Source: a virus | IMG/VR virus record: IMGVR_UViG_3300036719_006244 | Coordinates: 1-38,553 of that record | Strand: one strand, 5' to 3' | Length of the DNA: 38,553 nt | Shown: positions 1-7,435 of the stretch, piece after piece | How the letters are laid out: each line of letters begins with the position of its first letter | Numbering within the stretch: position 1 is the first letter of the stretch | The notes under the pieces: generated by a model | The model's input: the letters and a program-made list of their open reading frames with translations, nothing else | Databases searched by the model: none | Told to the model about the DNA's origin: nothing | Made by a program: the position numbers and the translations under genes

Positions 1-2
1 CT

Positions 3-74
3 TACTACCTGGATGACGAGGCCAGCGACGAAAGCGCGTTTGGTGGCCTGCCTGCCATCGTCGAGACCATCTAG
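3..74 (+). CDS. C-terminal fragment of a structural protein
   Basis: An open frame enters from the left edge and ends at TAG (72-74); the visible tail reads YYLDDEASDESAFGGLPAIVETI without its last residues being otherwise diagnostic. It is immediately followed by a strong hairpin, and putative virion genes follow on the same strand. A terminator directly after a gene at the head of a virion block is what is often seen after a major capsid gene, but this is inference from position; the 23 residues visible do not identify a family. Confidence 0.5.
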   Translation, partial: YYLDDEASDESAFGGLPAIVETI

Positions 75-92
75 GACTAACCCGTGGAATCA

Positions 93-128
93 GAGCAGGG
101 TGATCTCGGTCGCCCTGCTCCTTCCCTT
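93..128 (+). terminator. Rho-independent-type terminator
   Basis: A perfect 8-bp stem, GAGCAGGG (93-100) and CCCTGCTC (113-120), encloses a 12-nt loop and is followed by a pyrimidine-rich tract (cttccctt). It lies 18 bases after the stop of the left-edge gene. It would end or attenuate the upstream structural transcript before the gene at 172. Confidence 0.65.
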
Positions 129-171
129 TAGGATTACTTAGAACAATGGCCTCTACCAAGAGAGCGCAAGC

Positions 172-603
172 ATGTCTCTTTACCTCGAGCGGAAAACTGG
201 GCAGATCGTTGAATTGATCAGTTTCCATGGCAAGGACTGTGCCCAAGTCCGGACCCAGTCAGGAGCAGTGGTTTATCCGCTCCTGAAAGACCTAGAGGAG
301 TACACCCCAGGCAAAGGCCGCACTGGCGGCAGCCCAGAGTCTCCCATGGCGGACAACTCCGCTGACGAGGACAAGATCCCTGAGCGGGCTATTCCTGTCG
401 ATACCCGATTGAATTTGAATCTGGCAACAGCTGAGCAGATTGCCAAGCATGTCAATGGTGTTGGCTTCTCAACAGCCAAGAAGATTGTCGAGCTGAGGAT
501 GAGCCTTCCTGGGGAGAAGTTCCAGAATCTGGAGCAACTCAAGTCCGTACCCCGAGTGGATTGGGAGCAGGTCCGCCTGGACGATTTGATCTATGTGGCC
601 TGA
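172..603 (+). CDS. Helix-hairpin-helix domain protein
   Basis: A 143-residue protein. The C-terminal half (about residues 78-143) has the pattern of a helix-hairpin-helix DNA-binding domain of the ComEA type: LNLNLATAEQIAKHV, then NGVGFSTAKKIVELR, then a helix ending in LIYV. The N-terminal 45 residues look like a small beta-rich region and the middle (50-77) is an acidic, flexible linker. HhH domains bind DNA without sequence specificity. Sitting among putative virion genes, it may be a DNA-associated virion or head-completion protein; that role is inference. ATG start at 172; an in-frame alternative was not seen. Confidence 0.6.
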   Translation: MSLYLERKTGQIVELISFHGKDCAQVRTQSGAVVYPLLKDLEEYTPGKGRTGGSPESPMADNSADEDKIPERAIPVDTRLNLNLATAEQIAKHVNGVGFSTAKKIVELRMSLPGEKFQNLEQLKSVPRVDWEQVRLDDLIYVA

Positions 604-640
604 TCGCTAGACTTCACCGAGGCCAATTAGCCGCGGTGGC

Positions 641-1126
641 GTGGAGCTCAATCCTTACGACAAATCCCGCTGCCGGTTTCACCTGGGCTACAACCTAGGG
701 GCGCAAATCCCGGCTGGCGATGCGGCCAGGTTAGAGGAAGCAATGGCCCGGGTTCCCGACAGCTTCTTCTATGACAAGGTCTTGGAGCATCTCAAACGAT
801 GCGACAACGCCTGGCAGCTCTCGGAAGTACTGCGGGATGAAACCCAGCCGATGCCCAGTCGGATTGAGCGCATCACGGGCGACACGGATCGGGCCATCTT
901 CCAATCGGATCCGTTAAAAGCGGACCAGATGTACAGGGAGATCTACCTTCGGGAAGTGGACCGATTGGCTGAAACCCTTTACGTCCCCAATTACCGGCGG
1001 GAGGACGTACATCGCTTTGCGTTTATTCGCAGCGGTGCTGAGTTCATCATGGCGGTTCCCGGTCCAGCTGATACGGCTGTCGGGACTCGCGTGGCGACCA
1101 TGACCGGCGCTATCAACTGGAGGTAA
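641..1126 (+). CDS. Hypothetical protein in virion block
   Basis: A 161-residue protein with probable GTG start after a GGTGG stretch. It is mixed alpha/beta, with many charged residues in the middle (SRIERITGDTDRAIF, MYREIYLREVDRLAETLY) and a hydrophobic end. No family is recognised. It follows the HhH gene by 37 bases and precedes the next gene by 3, so it is probably cotranscribed with the virion genes and may be a virion or head-tail joining protein (inference). Confidence 0.6.
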   Translation: MELNPYDKSRCRFHLGYNLGAQIPAGDAARLEEAMARVPDSFFYDKVLEHLKRCDNAWQLSEVLRDETQPMPSRIERITGDTDRAIFQSDPLKADQMYREIYLREVDRLAETLYVPNYRREDVHRFAFIRSGAEFIMAVPGPADTAVGTRVATMTGAINWR

Positions 1127-1129
1127 CAG

Positions 1130-2110
1130 ATGCCTGGCCAACCCGGAGCTTACGGCAGTGGCAGCACAAGGCAGCCCCGTCCCACTGCCGCCCAGGGTGG
1201 TAATCGCTGGTGGAGTCCAAATCCAACGCAACCAGGCGGCCGGTTCGGTCCTAGGCGGATGTCAGGACTGCCTCCTTCAGCCAAGGTCATTGCAGATTAC
1301 CCCCAGGGCGTTCCCACCGGCAGCGTCGGCGGCGGAAACGCCGGGGGCTCGAGGCTGGCTTCAGCGCTTCCTCCTCCAACCCGGCAGGCTTCTGCTCGTA
1401 TTCCCGCTTTTCAGGCTCCCCCACCCCGGACGCCTGGAATAAGCAATGTGGCCAGGCCCGTGACCGGCCCCTCTGGAAGAGAACGGGCCTACAACGCCAT
1501 GGTCCAACAGGCGGGATTAACGCCAGAGCAGGCTGATGCCGCACAGGCAAGAGGAAAGGCCGCACTGGAATACCGGAAAGGAGGAGCCCTTGATGGAAGA
1601 CTGGATCCTTCCCAGCAGGAATACTGGGATCAGGCGGATATCAAGTCCTGGGCTGGCGCCAACAAAAAACTTGCGGACAAGCTCAAGGCCAAGCATGGCT
1701 ACGTGGAGCCTGCCTCAATTGAGGGCATCGTTCGCCCGGTCGTCAGCCAATTGCCCAACTTCTCTGGCACGGCAGAACAGGCCTATGCATCAACTGAAAG
1801 CAATCCGTTCTTGCCAGAGGTGAATCTTGGCAGCAAGTTCAACATCCCCGAAGTCCAGCCCCGTCCCGATGCATTTCAAGACACCGTAAGCAACATCCCG
1901 GCGTGGGAGCCTGACCCGGTGCAGGCCAATCGTGCGTTTTCCCCGGAGGAAGAGGCCATCTCCCCTTACGGCAAGGCAGGGGATCTCCTGGGTGAGCACC
2001 TCAACAGAATTCGCAAGGGGCGGCGAGATGCGCCAGCCGCGCCCTCTCCCCAGTCCGATGAGGAACTACTGAGGGGAGTTAATCCTTGGAACCTTAATTG
2101 GAGGAAATGA
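1130..2110 (+). CDS. Pro/Gly-rich low-complexity virion-block protein
   Basis: A 326-residue protein. Residues 1-120 are rich in Pro, Gly, Ser and Arg and probably disordered; residues about 118-200 contain an amphipathic helical segment (AYNAMVQQAGLTPEQADAA) and a charged stretch. The C-terminus is again Pro-rich. No catalytic motif is seen. It starts 3 bases after the previous stop and its TGA overlaps the next start, so it belongs to the same transcript. A scaffold, internal or minor virion protein would fit; no family is recognised. Confidence 0.6.
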   Translation: MPGQPGAYGSGSTRQPRPTAAQGGNRWWSPNPTQPGGRFGPRRMSGLPPSAKVIADYPQGVPTGSVGGGNAGGSRLASALPPPTRQASARIPAFQAPPPRTPGISNVARPVTGPSGRERAYNAMVQQAGLTPEQADAAQARGKAALEYRKGGALDGRLDPSQQEYWDQADIKSWAGANKKLADKLKAKHGYVEPASIEGIVRPVVSQLPNFSGTAEQAYASTESNPFLPEVNLGSKFNIPEVQPRPDAFQDTVSNIPAWEPDPVQANRAFSPEEEAISPYGKAGDLLGEHLNRIRKGRRDAPAAPSPQSDEELLRGVNPWNLNWRK

Positions 2111-2523
2111 TGAAGAACGCTCCATCACTGGCAGCTCTTTTCAGCGGGCATCCGACAGCGCCGGGTGATCCAAGGAATCAGCTCAACAACACGATGAATA
2201 CCGCAGGACTGCGGCCAATGGAGATCGAGTACAGAACGCCATATAACGACAACATCGTTCGATACCCCATTGCAGGGGTGCAACTTGTCGATGCACTGGC
2301 GACCCCTCCCCGCAGTCAGTTTCCGTTAACTCCACAACAGGAGCAAGCCCTCGCTAGCTTCCCCACCACAACAATCCCCATGGGGGAGACAGAGCGCCGA
2401 GGGCCAGGGAACCAGCGGGCTGGTACCGACAACGGCATCAACCCGGACATGTTTACCGGGCCGACCCGTGGGCCGAGGGGAATGAACACTGCTTTGAGGC
2501 GCGGGCCGCAATTGCGTGCCTGA
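2110..2523 (+). CDS. Small hypothetical virion-block protein
   Basis: A 137-residue protein beginning MKNAPSLAALF. Two adjacent ATGs (2107, 2110) overlap the previous TGA (2108-2110); 2110 is preferred because GGAGGA at 2100-2105 is then properly spaced. The sequence is Pro/Arg/Thr-rich and probably largely extended or disordered, ending in a basic tail (RGMNTALRRGPQLRA). Translational coupling to the preceding gene is likely. Function unknown. Confidence 0.6.
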   Translation: MKNAPSLAALFSGHPTAPGDPRNQLNNTMNTAGLRPMEIEYRTPYNDNIVRYPIAGVQLVDALATPPRSQFPLTPQQEQALASFPTTTIPMGETERRGPGNQRAGTDNGINPDMFTGPTRGPRGMNTALRRGPQLRA

Positions 2524-2563
2524 CTTTGCTTAGCATGACCAGGTCAGCAACTTGTAAGAAAAA

Positions 2564-3085
2564 GTGAGCAGTTCAAGCACCAACAAGCAGCCCCTGCTGG
2601 TTGATCGACCTCTTCACGAGTTCGCGACTCTTGGGGCGACGCCAGCCCTGTCGTCGCAGGCCAACCTAGCTAGCATCCTTGGTGGTGGCTGCACCGTGCT
2701 GGTGGACTGCCTTGGTAACGATGGTGCTGTCATTGACAGTCTCTCCCTTGTTGCCACAGAGGCCAATACCACGGCTGCTGTTGTCCTTTTCTTCCTAAGC
2801 TCCTCGCCAACACCGTTTGGGATCACAACAGAGAACACGGCTGTTGTGGCCTCTGCTGCGATTGTCTCAGGCGCTGCGGGACAAAGAACGAACGTCTCCC
2901 TGCCTCCCTTGTCTGTGCCGGTTCCGAATCTTGGGGCTGACACGTCCACATCAGAAACGGCCAAGAAAAACACTGGGCTCTTGATCAAAGCCAATCAACT
3001 GCTGTATGTGGGACTGGATCGGGCCATCACTGCCCCCAATCCCCTGACAAAAGTTAACATTTTTGCCCAGGGCGGCTACTACTAA
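2564..3085 (+). CDS. Beta-rich putative virion protein
   Basis: A 173-residue protein with GTG start. After about residue 15 it is strongly beta-prone and rich in Val, Ala, Ser and Thr, with few charged residues (GGGCTVLVDCLG, TAAVVLFFLSSSPTP), and ends in NIFAQGGYY. That composition is typical of small phage head-decoration or tail proteins, although no specific family is recognised. TAATG overlap at 3083-3087 couples it to the next gene. Confidence 0.6.
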   Translation: MSSSSTNKQPLLVDRPLHEFATLGATPALSSQANLASILGGGCTVLVDCLGNDGAVIDSLSLVATEANTTAAVVLFFLSSSPTPFGITTENTAVVASAAIVSGAAGQRTNVSLPPLSVPVPNLGADTSTSETAKKNTGLLIKANQLLYVGLDRAITAPNPLTKVNIFAQGGYY

Positions 3086-4515
3086 TGCGGGTGGATCGAT
3101 CCCCTCGGGTCGATAACTTCGCCCGAATGGACAGCGTGACCAGGCCGGCTCGGGCAACAAAAGCCGGAAGTTACCGCAGCAGCGCCCGTGGAGGGGGGCA
3201 AGGGCAAACAGGGGGAACGGTCTATCCGACCATCCTTGAGGCGTACAACCGGGATAGCGATTACAAGAGGTGGCGCGCTGGCTGGGATTACTGGCAGGGC
3301 TCTGGCAAAAGCTGGGCCGACCTTGAGAGATACTTCCTGGTCAGGAGCCTCAGGGATTATGGAGCGCTCCCGGGTCCGCAGCTGACGACTGTCACCTACT
3401 TCCCCAGCGGATCTTCCCCGGATGCATCCTGGACGGTCGTCAATCGAAACCGAGGAGCCCTCATCCTCCCGCAGTTGCTCAGGGCGGAGAACATGGTTCT
3501 CGACACGTCCCGCCCGGAAGCTGATCGCCACCGGCTGATTCTTGATGTCAGCTCGACCCTGACCAGCACGCAGATCATGGAATGGTCTGCGTTTATCGGA
3601 GATCAATTTGAGGATTCGGCTGTTGGGACAGAGTCGCCCCAGGGATTGATTGCAGAGCCGATCGATACCATTGCTTACACGCTGGTAGATATCAATCCCG
3701 ATCAGGGGCAACTGTTCTTTGATCTATCCCGCCCGTTCATGCGCAGGCGGCCCAACCCCAGGAAGGACAGAGCATTTTGGCAGCGCGTGAACTACGACCG
3801 TAGACTGCCACTCTCTTGGAGAAATAACGGATCCCGCTATCTCTGCAGCAGTCATCGTTTCTTCTGCTCCTGCCCTGACTACAGCGGAAGTCGAATTGCT
3901 GACTTCAGTGGAGACAGCAGCGCCAGCCAGGCATTGTTCCCCAGGCCCAGCGCTGGCCGATCCCTCGAGGGCCGATGGGAGTCGCAGGCTGTTGGCTACA
4001 GCAGCCGGTTTCGGACGCTCTCTGATCGCTCGGACCAACGAAGGGAGTGCAAGCATATTCATGCTGTGCGCTGGTCTGTTGGCTATCCGTTCTACGAGCC
4101 CAGCGACTATCAGATCAGCGGCAATGAAGACCGTGGTTTCCAGGGGATCTCTAGCGGGGAGGGACTAGAGAGCAGTGAGGTCCTCCGCTACCACAGGCGG
4201 AGAGAGCAGACCCTGGACCGACTGGGGAATGCCCTGGCTGAATCCAGTCGCATCTCGATCGATGCGCGCAACACAGTCCCCGCCGACGAAGAAGTCCCGA
4301 CGGGTGACAGGTCTCCAATCCTTTGGTCAACCGATACGGAGCCAGCGGCACTGAGATGTCGGAAGGACGATTGGTGGCTCCCGAGAGGGACCAATACCTT
4401 GAAGGTCTTCGATCCATCGACCGAGCGCTTTGTCGAACTGGTCACGGTCGGCTCCTCTAGGAAGCCGTTCCTCGAAGAGATTCCTGCCAAAGGATTGATC
4501 CCGCGGGAGCCCTGA
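3085..4515 (+). CDS. Putative virion protein with SWIM-like zinc motif
   Basis: A 476-residue protein. Residues 45-220 form an alpha/beta region with phage structural character (tyrosine and tryptophan rich). From residue 254 a SWIM-like zinc motif can be read: C261-S-C263 followed by PDY, then C322-K-H324 with IHAV after it, that is C-x-C...C-x-H. The spacer of 58 residues is longer than usual for SWIM domains. The C-terminal 130 residues are charged. SWIM domains usually mediate DNA or protein contacts. Its stop TGA directly abuts the stop of the convergent NrdR-like gene (TGATCA). Virion role is from position only. Confidence 0.6.
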   Translation: MRVDRSPRVDNFARMDSVTRPARATKAGSYRSSARGGGQGQTGGTVYPTILEAYNRDSDYKRWRAGWDYWQGSGKSWADLERYFLVRSLRDYGALPGPQLTTVTYFPSGSSPDASWTVVNRNRGALILPQLLRAENMVLDTSRPEADRHRLILDVSSTLTSTQIMEWSAFIGDQFEDSAVGTESPQGLIAEPIDTIAYTLVDINPDQGQLFFDLSRPFMRRRPNPRKDRAFWQRVNYDRRLPLSWRNNGSRYLCSSHRFFCSCPDYSGSRIADFSGDSSASQALFPRPSAGRSLEGRWESQAVGYSSRFRTLSDRSDQRRECKHIHAVRWSVGYPFYEPSDYQISGNEDRGFQGISSGEGLESSEVLRYHRRREQTLDRLGNALAESSRISIDARNTVPADEEVPTGDRSPILWSTDTEPAALRCRKDDWWLPRGTNTLKVFDPSTERFVELVTVGSSRKPFLEEIPAKGLIPREP

Positions 4516-4725
4516 TCAAGGCCGCCTTCCTTCTTCGATGCCATCGCCGACGACGGGTCGCGGCACAAAAGCATTGATCAGGCTTCCCACCTCGATATCC
4601 TCGTAGGTGGTCCAGCGGATCTGGCATGCCCTGCAGCCCCTGCGACGACGGACAACTCCGTCCTCCCTATGAACCGTGTTGAGGACACAGGTGTGTTCCA
4701 TCACCTGACACTGGGGGCAACGCAT
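4516..4725 (-). CDS. NrdR-type zinc-ribbon protein, no ATP cone
   Basis: A 69-residue protein beginning MRCPQC. Two CxxC pairs (C3/C6 and CRAC near residues 31-34) enclose a basic RRRRGC stretch and are followed by RWTTYEDIE, the hallmark of the NrdR zinc-ribbon, where the host form reads RxTTYE. NrdR normally continues into an ATP-cone of about 100 residues and represses ribonucleotide reductase genes; here only about 25 residues follow. It could be a small DNA-binding regulator, or a decoy for host NrdR. It is convergent with the structural gene and divergent from the gene at 4794. The ATG at 4725 is chosen because the ribbon starts there; the frame remains open further upstream without recognisable content. 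Confidence 0.7.
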   Translation of the reverse strand: MRCPQCQVMEHTCVLNTVHREDGVVRRRRGCRACQIRWTTYEDIEVGSLINAFVPRPVVGDGIEEGRRP

Positions 4726-4793
4726 GAACAGTGATTGATTTGTATGGCATAGTGCCAGATATGGCATATCCTGACAGAAGCAAGGAACATTCC

Positions 4794-5120
4794 GTGTCGA
4801 CTTACGTGCAACTTGAGCTCCCCTTGGGGCCCCTCTCATCGGGAGAAGCTCCCCCATGCGGGGGGTACTGCAAAGAGGCGCCGTCCGTGTCGTGGCTTCA
4901 GACAGAAGCCCTACTGGCTGCTCGGACCTTCCTGGGAAGCCTGATCGACCCCAAGCGCACCCCGAGAGTACCCAGGGTTGTCAGGGCGGAAGCAAGGGCG
5001 CTGCTGGCCAGGTACCCCTCGAGGGGGGACATGGAGGCAATGATTGAAAGGGTAAGTCCACGGGTAAGTCCAAAAACCACTCTCTCAAACCCACTGCTAG
5101 CAAAGGCTTTCGAGGAGTGA
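4794..5120 (+). CDS. Small helical protein resembling BPSL0761 family
   Basis: A 108-residue protein with GTG start, supported by AAGGAA six bases upstream; upstream in-frame GTG (4731) and ATG (4761) are alternatives. Residues about 45-90 read like TEALLAARTFLGSLI, then VPRVVRAEARALLARYPSRGDME, which I recognise from small phage/prophage proteins called BPSL0761, although by eye only. Function in that family is unknown. It precedes the integrase and shares its strand, so it may belong to the lysogeny block. Confidence 0.5.
   Translation: MSTYVQLELPLGPLSSGEAPPCGGYCKEAPSVSWLQTEALLAARTFLGSLIDPKRTPRVPRVVRAEARALLARYPSRGDMEAMIERVSPRVSPKTTLSNPLLAKAFEE
5050..5072. repeat. GGGTAAGTCCA direct repeat pair
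   Basis: Two identical 11-bp copies at 5050-5060 and 5062-5072, one base apart. Related GGGTAAA/G sequences recur at 5258 (in a palindrome), 5537 and 5547, all in or near the integrase gene. Short direct repeats near an integrase gene are a usual form of arm-type integrase sites, so this is a candidate, but the copies lie in coding sequence. Confidence 0.4.
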
Positions 5121-5122
5121 AT

Positions 5123-5142
5123 CCCCCCTGATAGAGGGGGAG
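5123..5142 (+). terminator. GC hairpin after the 4794 gene
   Basis: A run of C followed by TGATAGA and a run of G (CCCCCT/AGGGGG arms) can form a short, very stable hairpin directly after the TGA at 5118-5120. There is no T tract, so intrinsic termination is doubtful; it may instead shape the integrase leader. Confidence 0.35.
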
Positions 5143-5211
5143 GGGCGGAGACGGGCAAACTCACTGCTATTGCTAGAAAACCACTCTGCCAGCTAGGTTT
5201 CGAGCTCCTGG

Positions 5212-5241
5212 AACTGGAGGCAAGTGGAGGCAACTGGAGGC
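5212..5241. repeat. 10-bp tandem repeat, three units
   Basis: Three units of AA(C/G)TGGAGGC at 5212-5221, 5222-5231 and 5232-5241; only one base differs. The repeat overlaps the proposed integrase start, so each unit supplies a GGAGG ribosome-binding-like sequence. Confidence 0.6.
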
Positions 5242-6381
5242 AAAAGGGGTCAAAAAAGGGTAAACTTACCCTCGGCCCCCCAGCAAAAGGTGGTCGATTT
5301 AACAGTGGCCCTCCTGTCGGAAAAGTGCGGTGGCACCTTTGGCAGGGGATTCCGTCTTAGGGCTATCGGACAGCGCCTCTACGTTCAAGTCAGTGGCCGG
5401 AAAATCCCACTGCACCTGGATTTCGAAGCGGGCCCAGAGGCCGTCCAAAAGCGTGCATGGGACCTCAAGGGCTACCTGAGTACGCAAGTGGACGGCTTTG
5501 ACTCAGATGCCTGGAGGGGTGCCTGCGCGGTCGAAAGGGTAAAGAAGGGTAAGACGAGCCAGTCGAGACTGGACCTTGATGACGTTGTTGCGCGTTGGAA
5601 GAGGCTTAAGCTCGCAGAAGGGATCGCCGAGTCGACCTTCCAAAGGAATCACCTGCCGATCCTCCAGAGGCTTGATTCGCATCGACCCCTCAGCGAGGAG
5701 TCGCTGCTGAGCGCAATCGAGGGGGCCAAGGTGGGAACGCTTCACAGGAGGCGACTGATCCCCTTCCTGCGCAAAGTGGTCAAGGTGTGCGGAGGGACGT
5801 GGAATGCTGACCTCCTGGACCCGCTTCAATCGGCGGTCAGGGAACCCCAACGGGGGCAGCCCTTCTTCCCCGACGAAGAAGTGATACGAATTGTGATGCA
5901 TCCATCCCTGACTATGCCATGGCGACGTGTTGTTGCTGTCATGGCTGTCTATGGGCTGAGGCCCTGGGAAGCCTGGATCGCCGAGCCGTGCAACAAGCGC
6001 CCCGGGTGCGCATGGATCAAAGAAGGCAAGACAAATAACAGGGGGACAACCAAGCCGCGTCAGGTGCCTCCTTTCCATCCTGAGTGGGTGGAGGATTTCG
6101 GGCTGGAACAACTATGGACACAGCCCCTGCCGAGCCGAGCGGGAAAAGCAAGATCGGGCTGGAGCGTCAATCAGCGACTGCGCCAGACGGGAATCCTGCA
6201 GCGCGGAAGTTCCACTGCCTATGGATTTCGGCATGCATACGCCAGACGGCTTCATTCCCCCAAGTACCGGGTGACCGATACCCATGCGGCCTTGTTCATG
6301 GGTCACACAGTTGCAGTCCACAATCAGGTGTACAGAGAGTGGCTCGGAGGGGAGGATCCAATCGGAGTGTACTTTGACTGA
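5224..6381 (+). CDS. int: Tyrosine recombinase / phage integrase
   Basis: A 385-residue tyrosine recombinase, expected to integrate and (with a helper) excise the phage by strand exchange through a 3'-phosphotyrosine. An N-terminal DNA-binding part and a SAM-like helical core region (about 100-190) precede the catalytic domain. Catalytic elements seen: Arg in GLRPWEA (about 245), Lys in the KEGKTNNRG turn, YGFRHAYARR (about 333-342), MGHTVAVHNQVYREW with His and the presumed nucleophile Tyr near 370. The first box-II His of the common HxxR is Tyr here (YGFR), which I also associate with cyanobacterial integrases. The GTG start at 5224 sits inside the GGAGGC repeats and is uncertain. Its position between virion and tail genes is unusual. 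Confidence 0.88.
   Translation: MEATGGKRGQKRVNLPSAPQQKVVDLTVALLSEKCGGTFGRGFRLRAIGQRLYVQVSGRKIPLHLDFEAGPEAVQKRAWDLKGYLSTQVDGFDSDAWRGACAVERVKKGKTSQSRLDLDDVVARWKRLKLAEGIAESTFQRNHLPILQRLDSHRPLSEESLLSAIEGAKVGTLHRRRLIPFLRKVVKVCGGTWNADLLDPLQSAVREPQRGQPFFPDEEVIRIVMHPSLTMPWRRVVAVMAVYGLRPWEAWIAEPCNKRPGCAWIKEGKTNNRGTTKPRQVPPFHPEWVEDFGLEQLWTQPLPSRAGKARSGWSVNQRLRQTGILQRGSSTAYGFRHAYARRLHSPKYRVTDTHAALFMGHTVAVHNQVYREWLGGEDPIGVYFD
5258..5271. promoter_or_regulatory. GGGTAA-AC-TTACCC inverted repeat
   Basis: Six-base perfect arms, GGGTAA and TTACCC, separated by two bases, within the first codons of the integrase frame. Its half-site matches the GGGTAAG direct repeats at 5050 and 5062 and further copies at 5537 and 5547. 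Candidate binding site for the integrase or a regulator. Confidence 0.35.
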
Positions 6382-6420
6382 CCTGGCTAGCATGTCATCA
6401 GCCAGAGCTGTTGATTCGAG

Positions 6421-6678
6421 ATGCCTACACGGCGCGTCTATGGTCAGACCTATGACGAGATTGCGGTCGTCTCGGCTGATCCACTGCTGGTCGAGGGCAG
6501 TGATGGGGGCATGCGCGTCCCTCCCCATGACTACAGGGGTTTCACGTATAACGGCGCAGGGGATCCAACGGCAATTGTCTACAAGGTAGGCGGCAGCTCG
6601 GGAACGACAGTTGCGACCAAGACCTTCACTTACGACGGCAGCGCAAACGTCACCAGCATCACGCTGACCTTGGCCTGA
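6421..6678 (+). CDS. Small tail-associated protein
   Basis: An 85-residue, beta-prone protein. Its second half (FTYNGAGDPTAIVYKVGG ... KTFTYDGSANVTSITLTLA) is rich in Gly, Thr and Ser, a pattern I associate with small proteins encoded just before collagen-like tail fibres. It lies 1 base before the collagen-like gene and 39 after the integrase. A tail-fibre accessory role is inferred from position. Confidence 0.6.
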   Translation: MPTRRVYGQTYDEIAVVSADPLLVEGSDGGMRVPPHDYRGFTYNGAGDPTAIVYKVGGSSGTTVATKTFTYDGSANVTSITLTLA

Positions 6679-6679
6679 G

Positions 6680-7435
6680 ATGGGCAAGTACAAGCTCAAT
6701 CCCACAACCAGCGACCTGGACATGGTGGGTGGGACTGGACCCACGGGCCCGACTGGGCCGACAGGCCCCGCTGGCCCCGCTGGAGCGACTGGTGCCCAGG
6801 GTCCAACAGGCAGCAGCGCCTATCAGGTAGCGGTGGCTGGTGGGTTCAACGGCACTGAAGCTCAATGGCTGGCGTCGCTGGTTGGGCCGCAAGGGCCGCA
6901 AGGGCCTCAGGGAAGCATTGGCCCGGCTGGGCCTGCAGGCGCGGCCAGCACTGTTCCTGGCCCGCAGGGGCCAGCAGGGGCGACTGGGGCGCAGGGGCCC
7001 CAGGGCGATCCGGCGCCTGGCACCAACCTCAGCTATGACGCCGCAACCCGCACGCTTGCCAGCAGCACTGGCGATGATGCGACCCTGCCGCTTGCGATCA
7101 CATCGGCGGCGGGGCTGTCGCCAGCAACAGCATTTGATTCCATCACCTATGGGGCCACGGTTGATCTGAGCATGTTGGCGCTGGATGGCACTTTTAAGAC
7201 GATCAGCCTGACGGGAAACCTGACGTTCACCACCAGCAACCGGGCCAATGGACGCACGGTCACGATTCGGCTGGTGTGTGATTCGACGCAGCGCACGCTG
7301 ACTTTTCCAACTGATTGGAAGTTTGTCGGCAGCAAGCCGGCCAACATTGCGGCGAGCAAGGTGGCAGTGCTCAGCCTGACATTTTTCGGAACGGCAGATG
7401 CCGACTGCATTGCGGCTTATGGAGTGCAGAGCTAA
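6680..7435 (+). CDS. Collagen-like tail fibre protein
   Basis: A 251-residue protein. Residues about 15-115 contain G-x-y triplets (GPTGPTGPTGPAGPAG, GPQGPQGPQG, GPAGATGAQGPQG) interrupted by a short non-collagen segment with FNGTEAQWLASLVG, which is a common insert in bacterial collagen-like proteins. The C-terminal 130 residues are beta-rich, probably a trimeric knob (DGTFKTISLTGNLTFTT...). Phage collagen-like repeats form triple-helical tail-fibre stalks. TAATG overlap at 7433-7437 couples it to the next gene. Confidence 0.8.
   Translation: MGKYKLNPTTSDLDMVGGTGPTGPTGPTGPAGPAGATGAQGPTGSSAYQVAVAGGFNGTEAQWLASLVGPQGPQGPQGSIGPAGPAGAASTVPGPQGPAGATGAQGPQGDPAPGTNLSYDAATRTLASSTGDDATLPLAITSAAGLSPATAFDSITYGATVDLSMLALDGTFKTISLTGNLTFTTSNRANGRTVTIRLVCDSTQRTLTFPTDWKFVGSKPANIAASKVAVLSLTFFGTADADCIAAYGVQS

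Noticed and set aside
3082-3711. Long minus-strand frame opposite the SWIM-type gene
   Set aside because: It is antisense to a well-supported plus-strand gene coupled to its neighbours, and has unnatural composition.
5503-6111. Long minus-strand frame within the integrase gene
   Set aside because: It is a shadow of the integrase, which carries recognisable catalytic motifs.
6740-7020. Short repeated GC-rich units resembling a CRISPR array
   Set aside because: They are the nine-base codon repeats of a collagen-like G-x-y region; there are no constant repeats with unique spacers.
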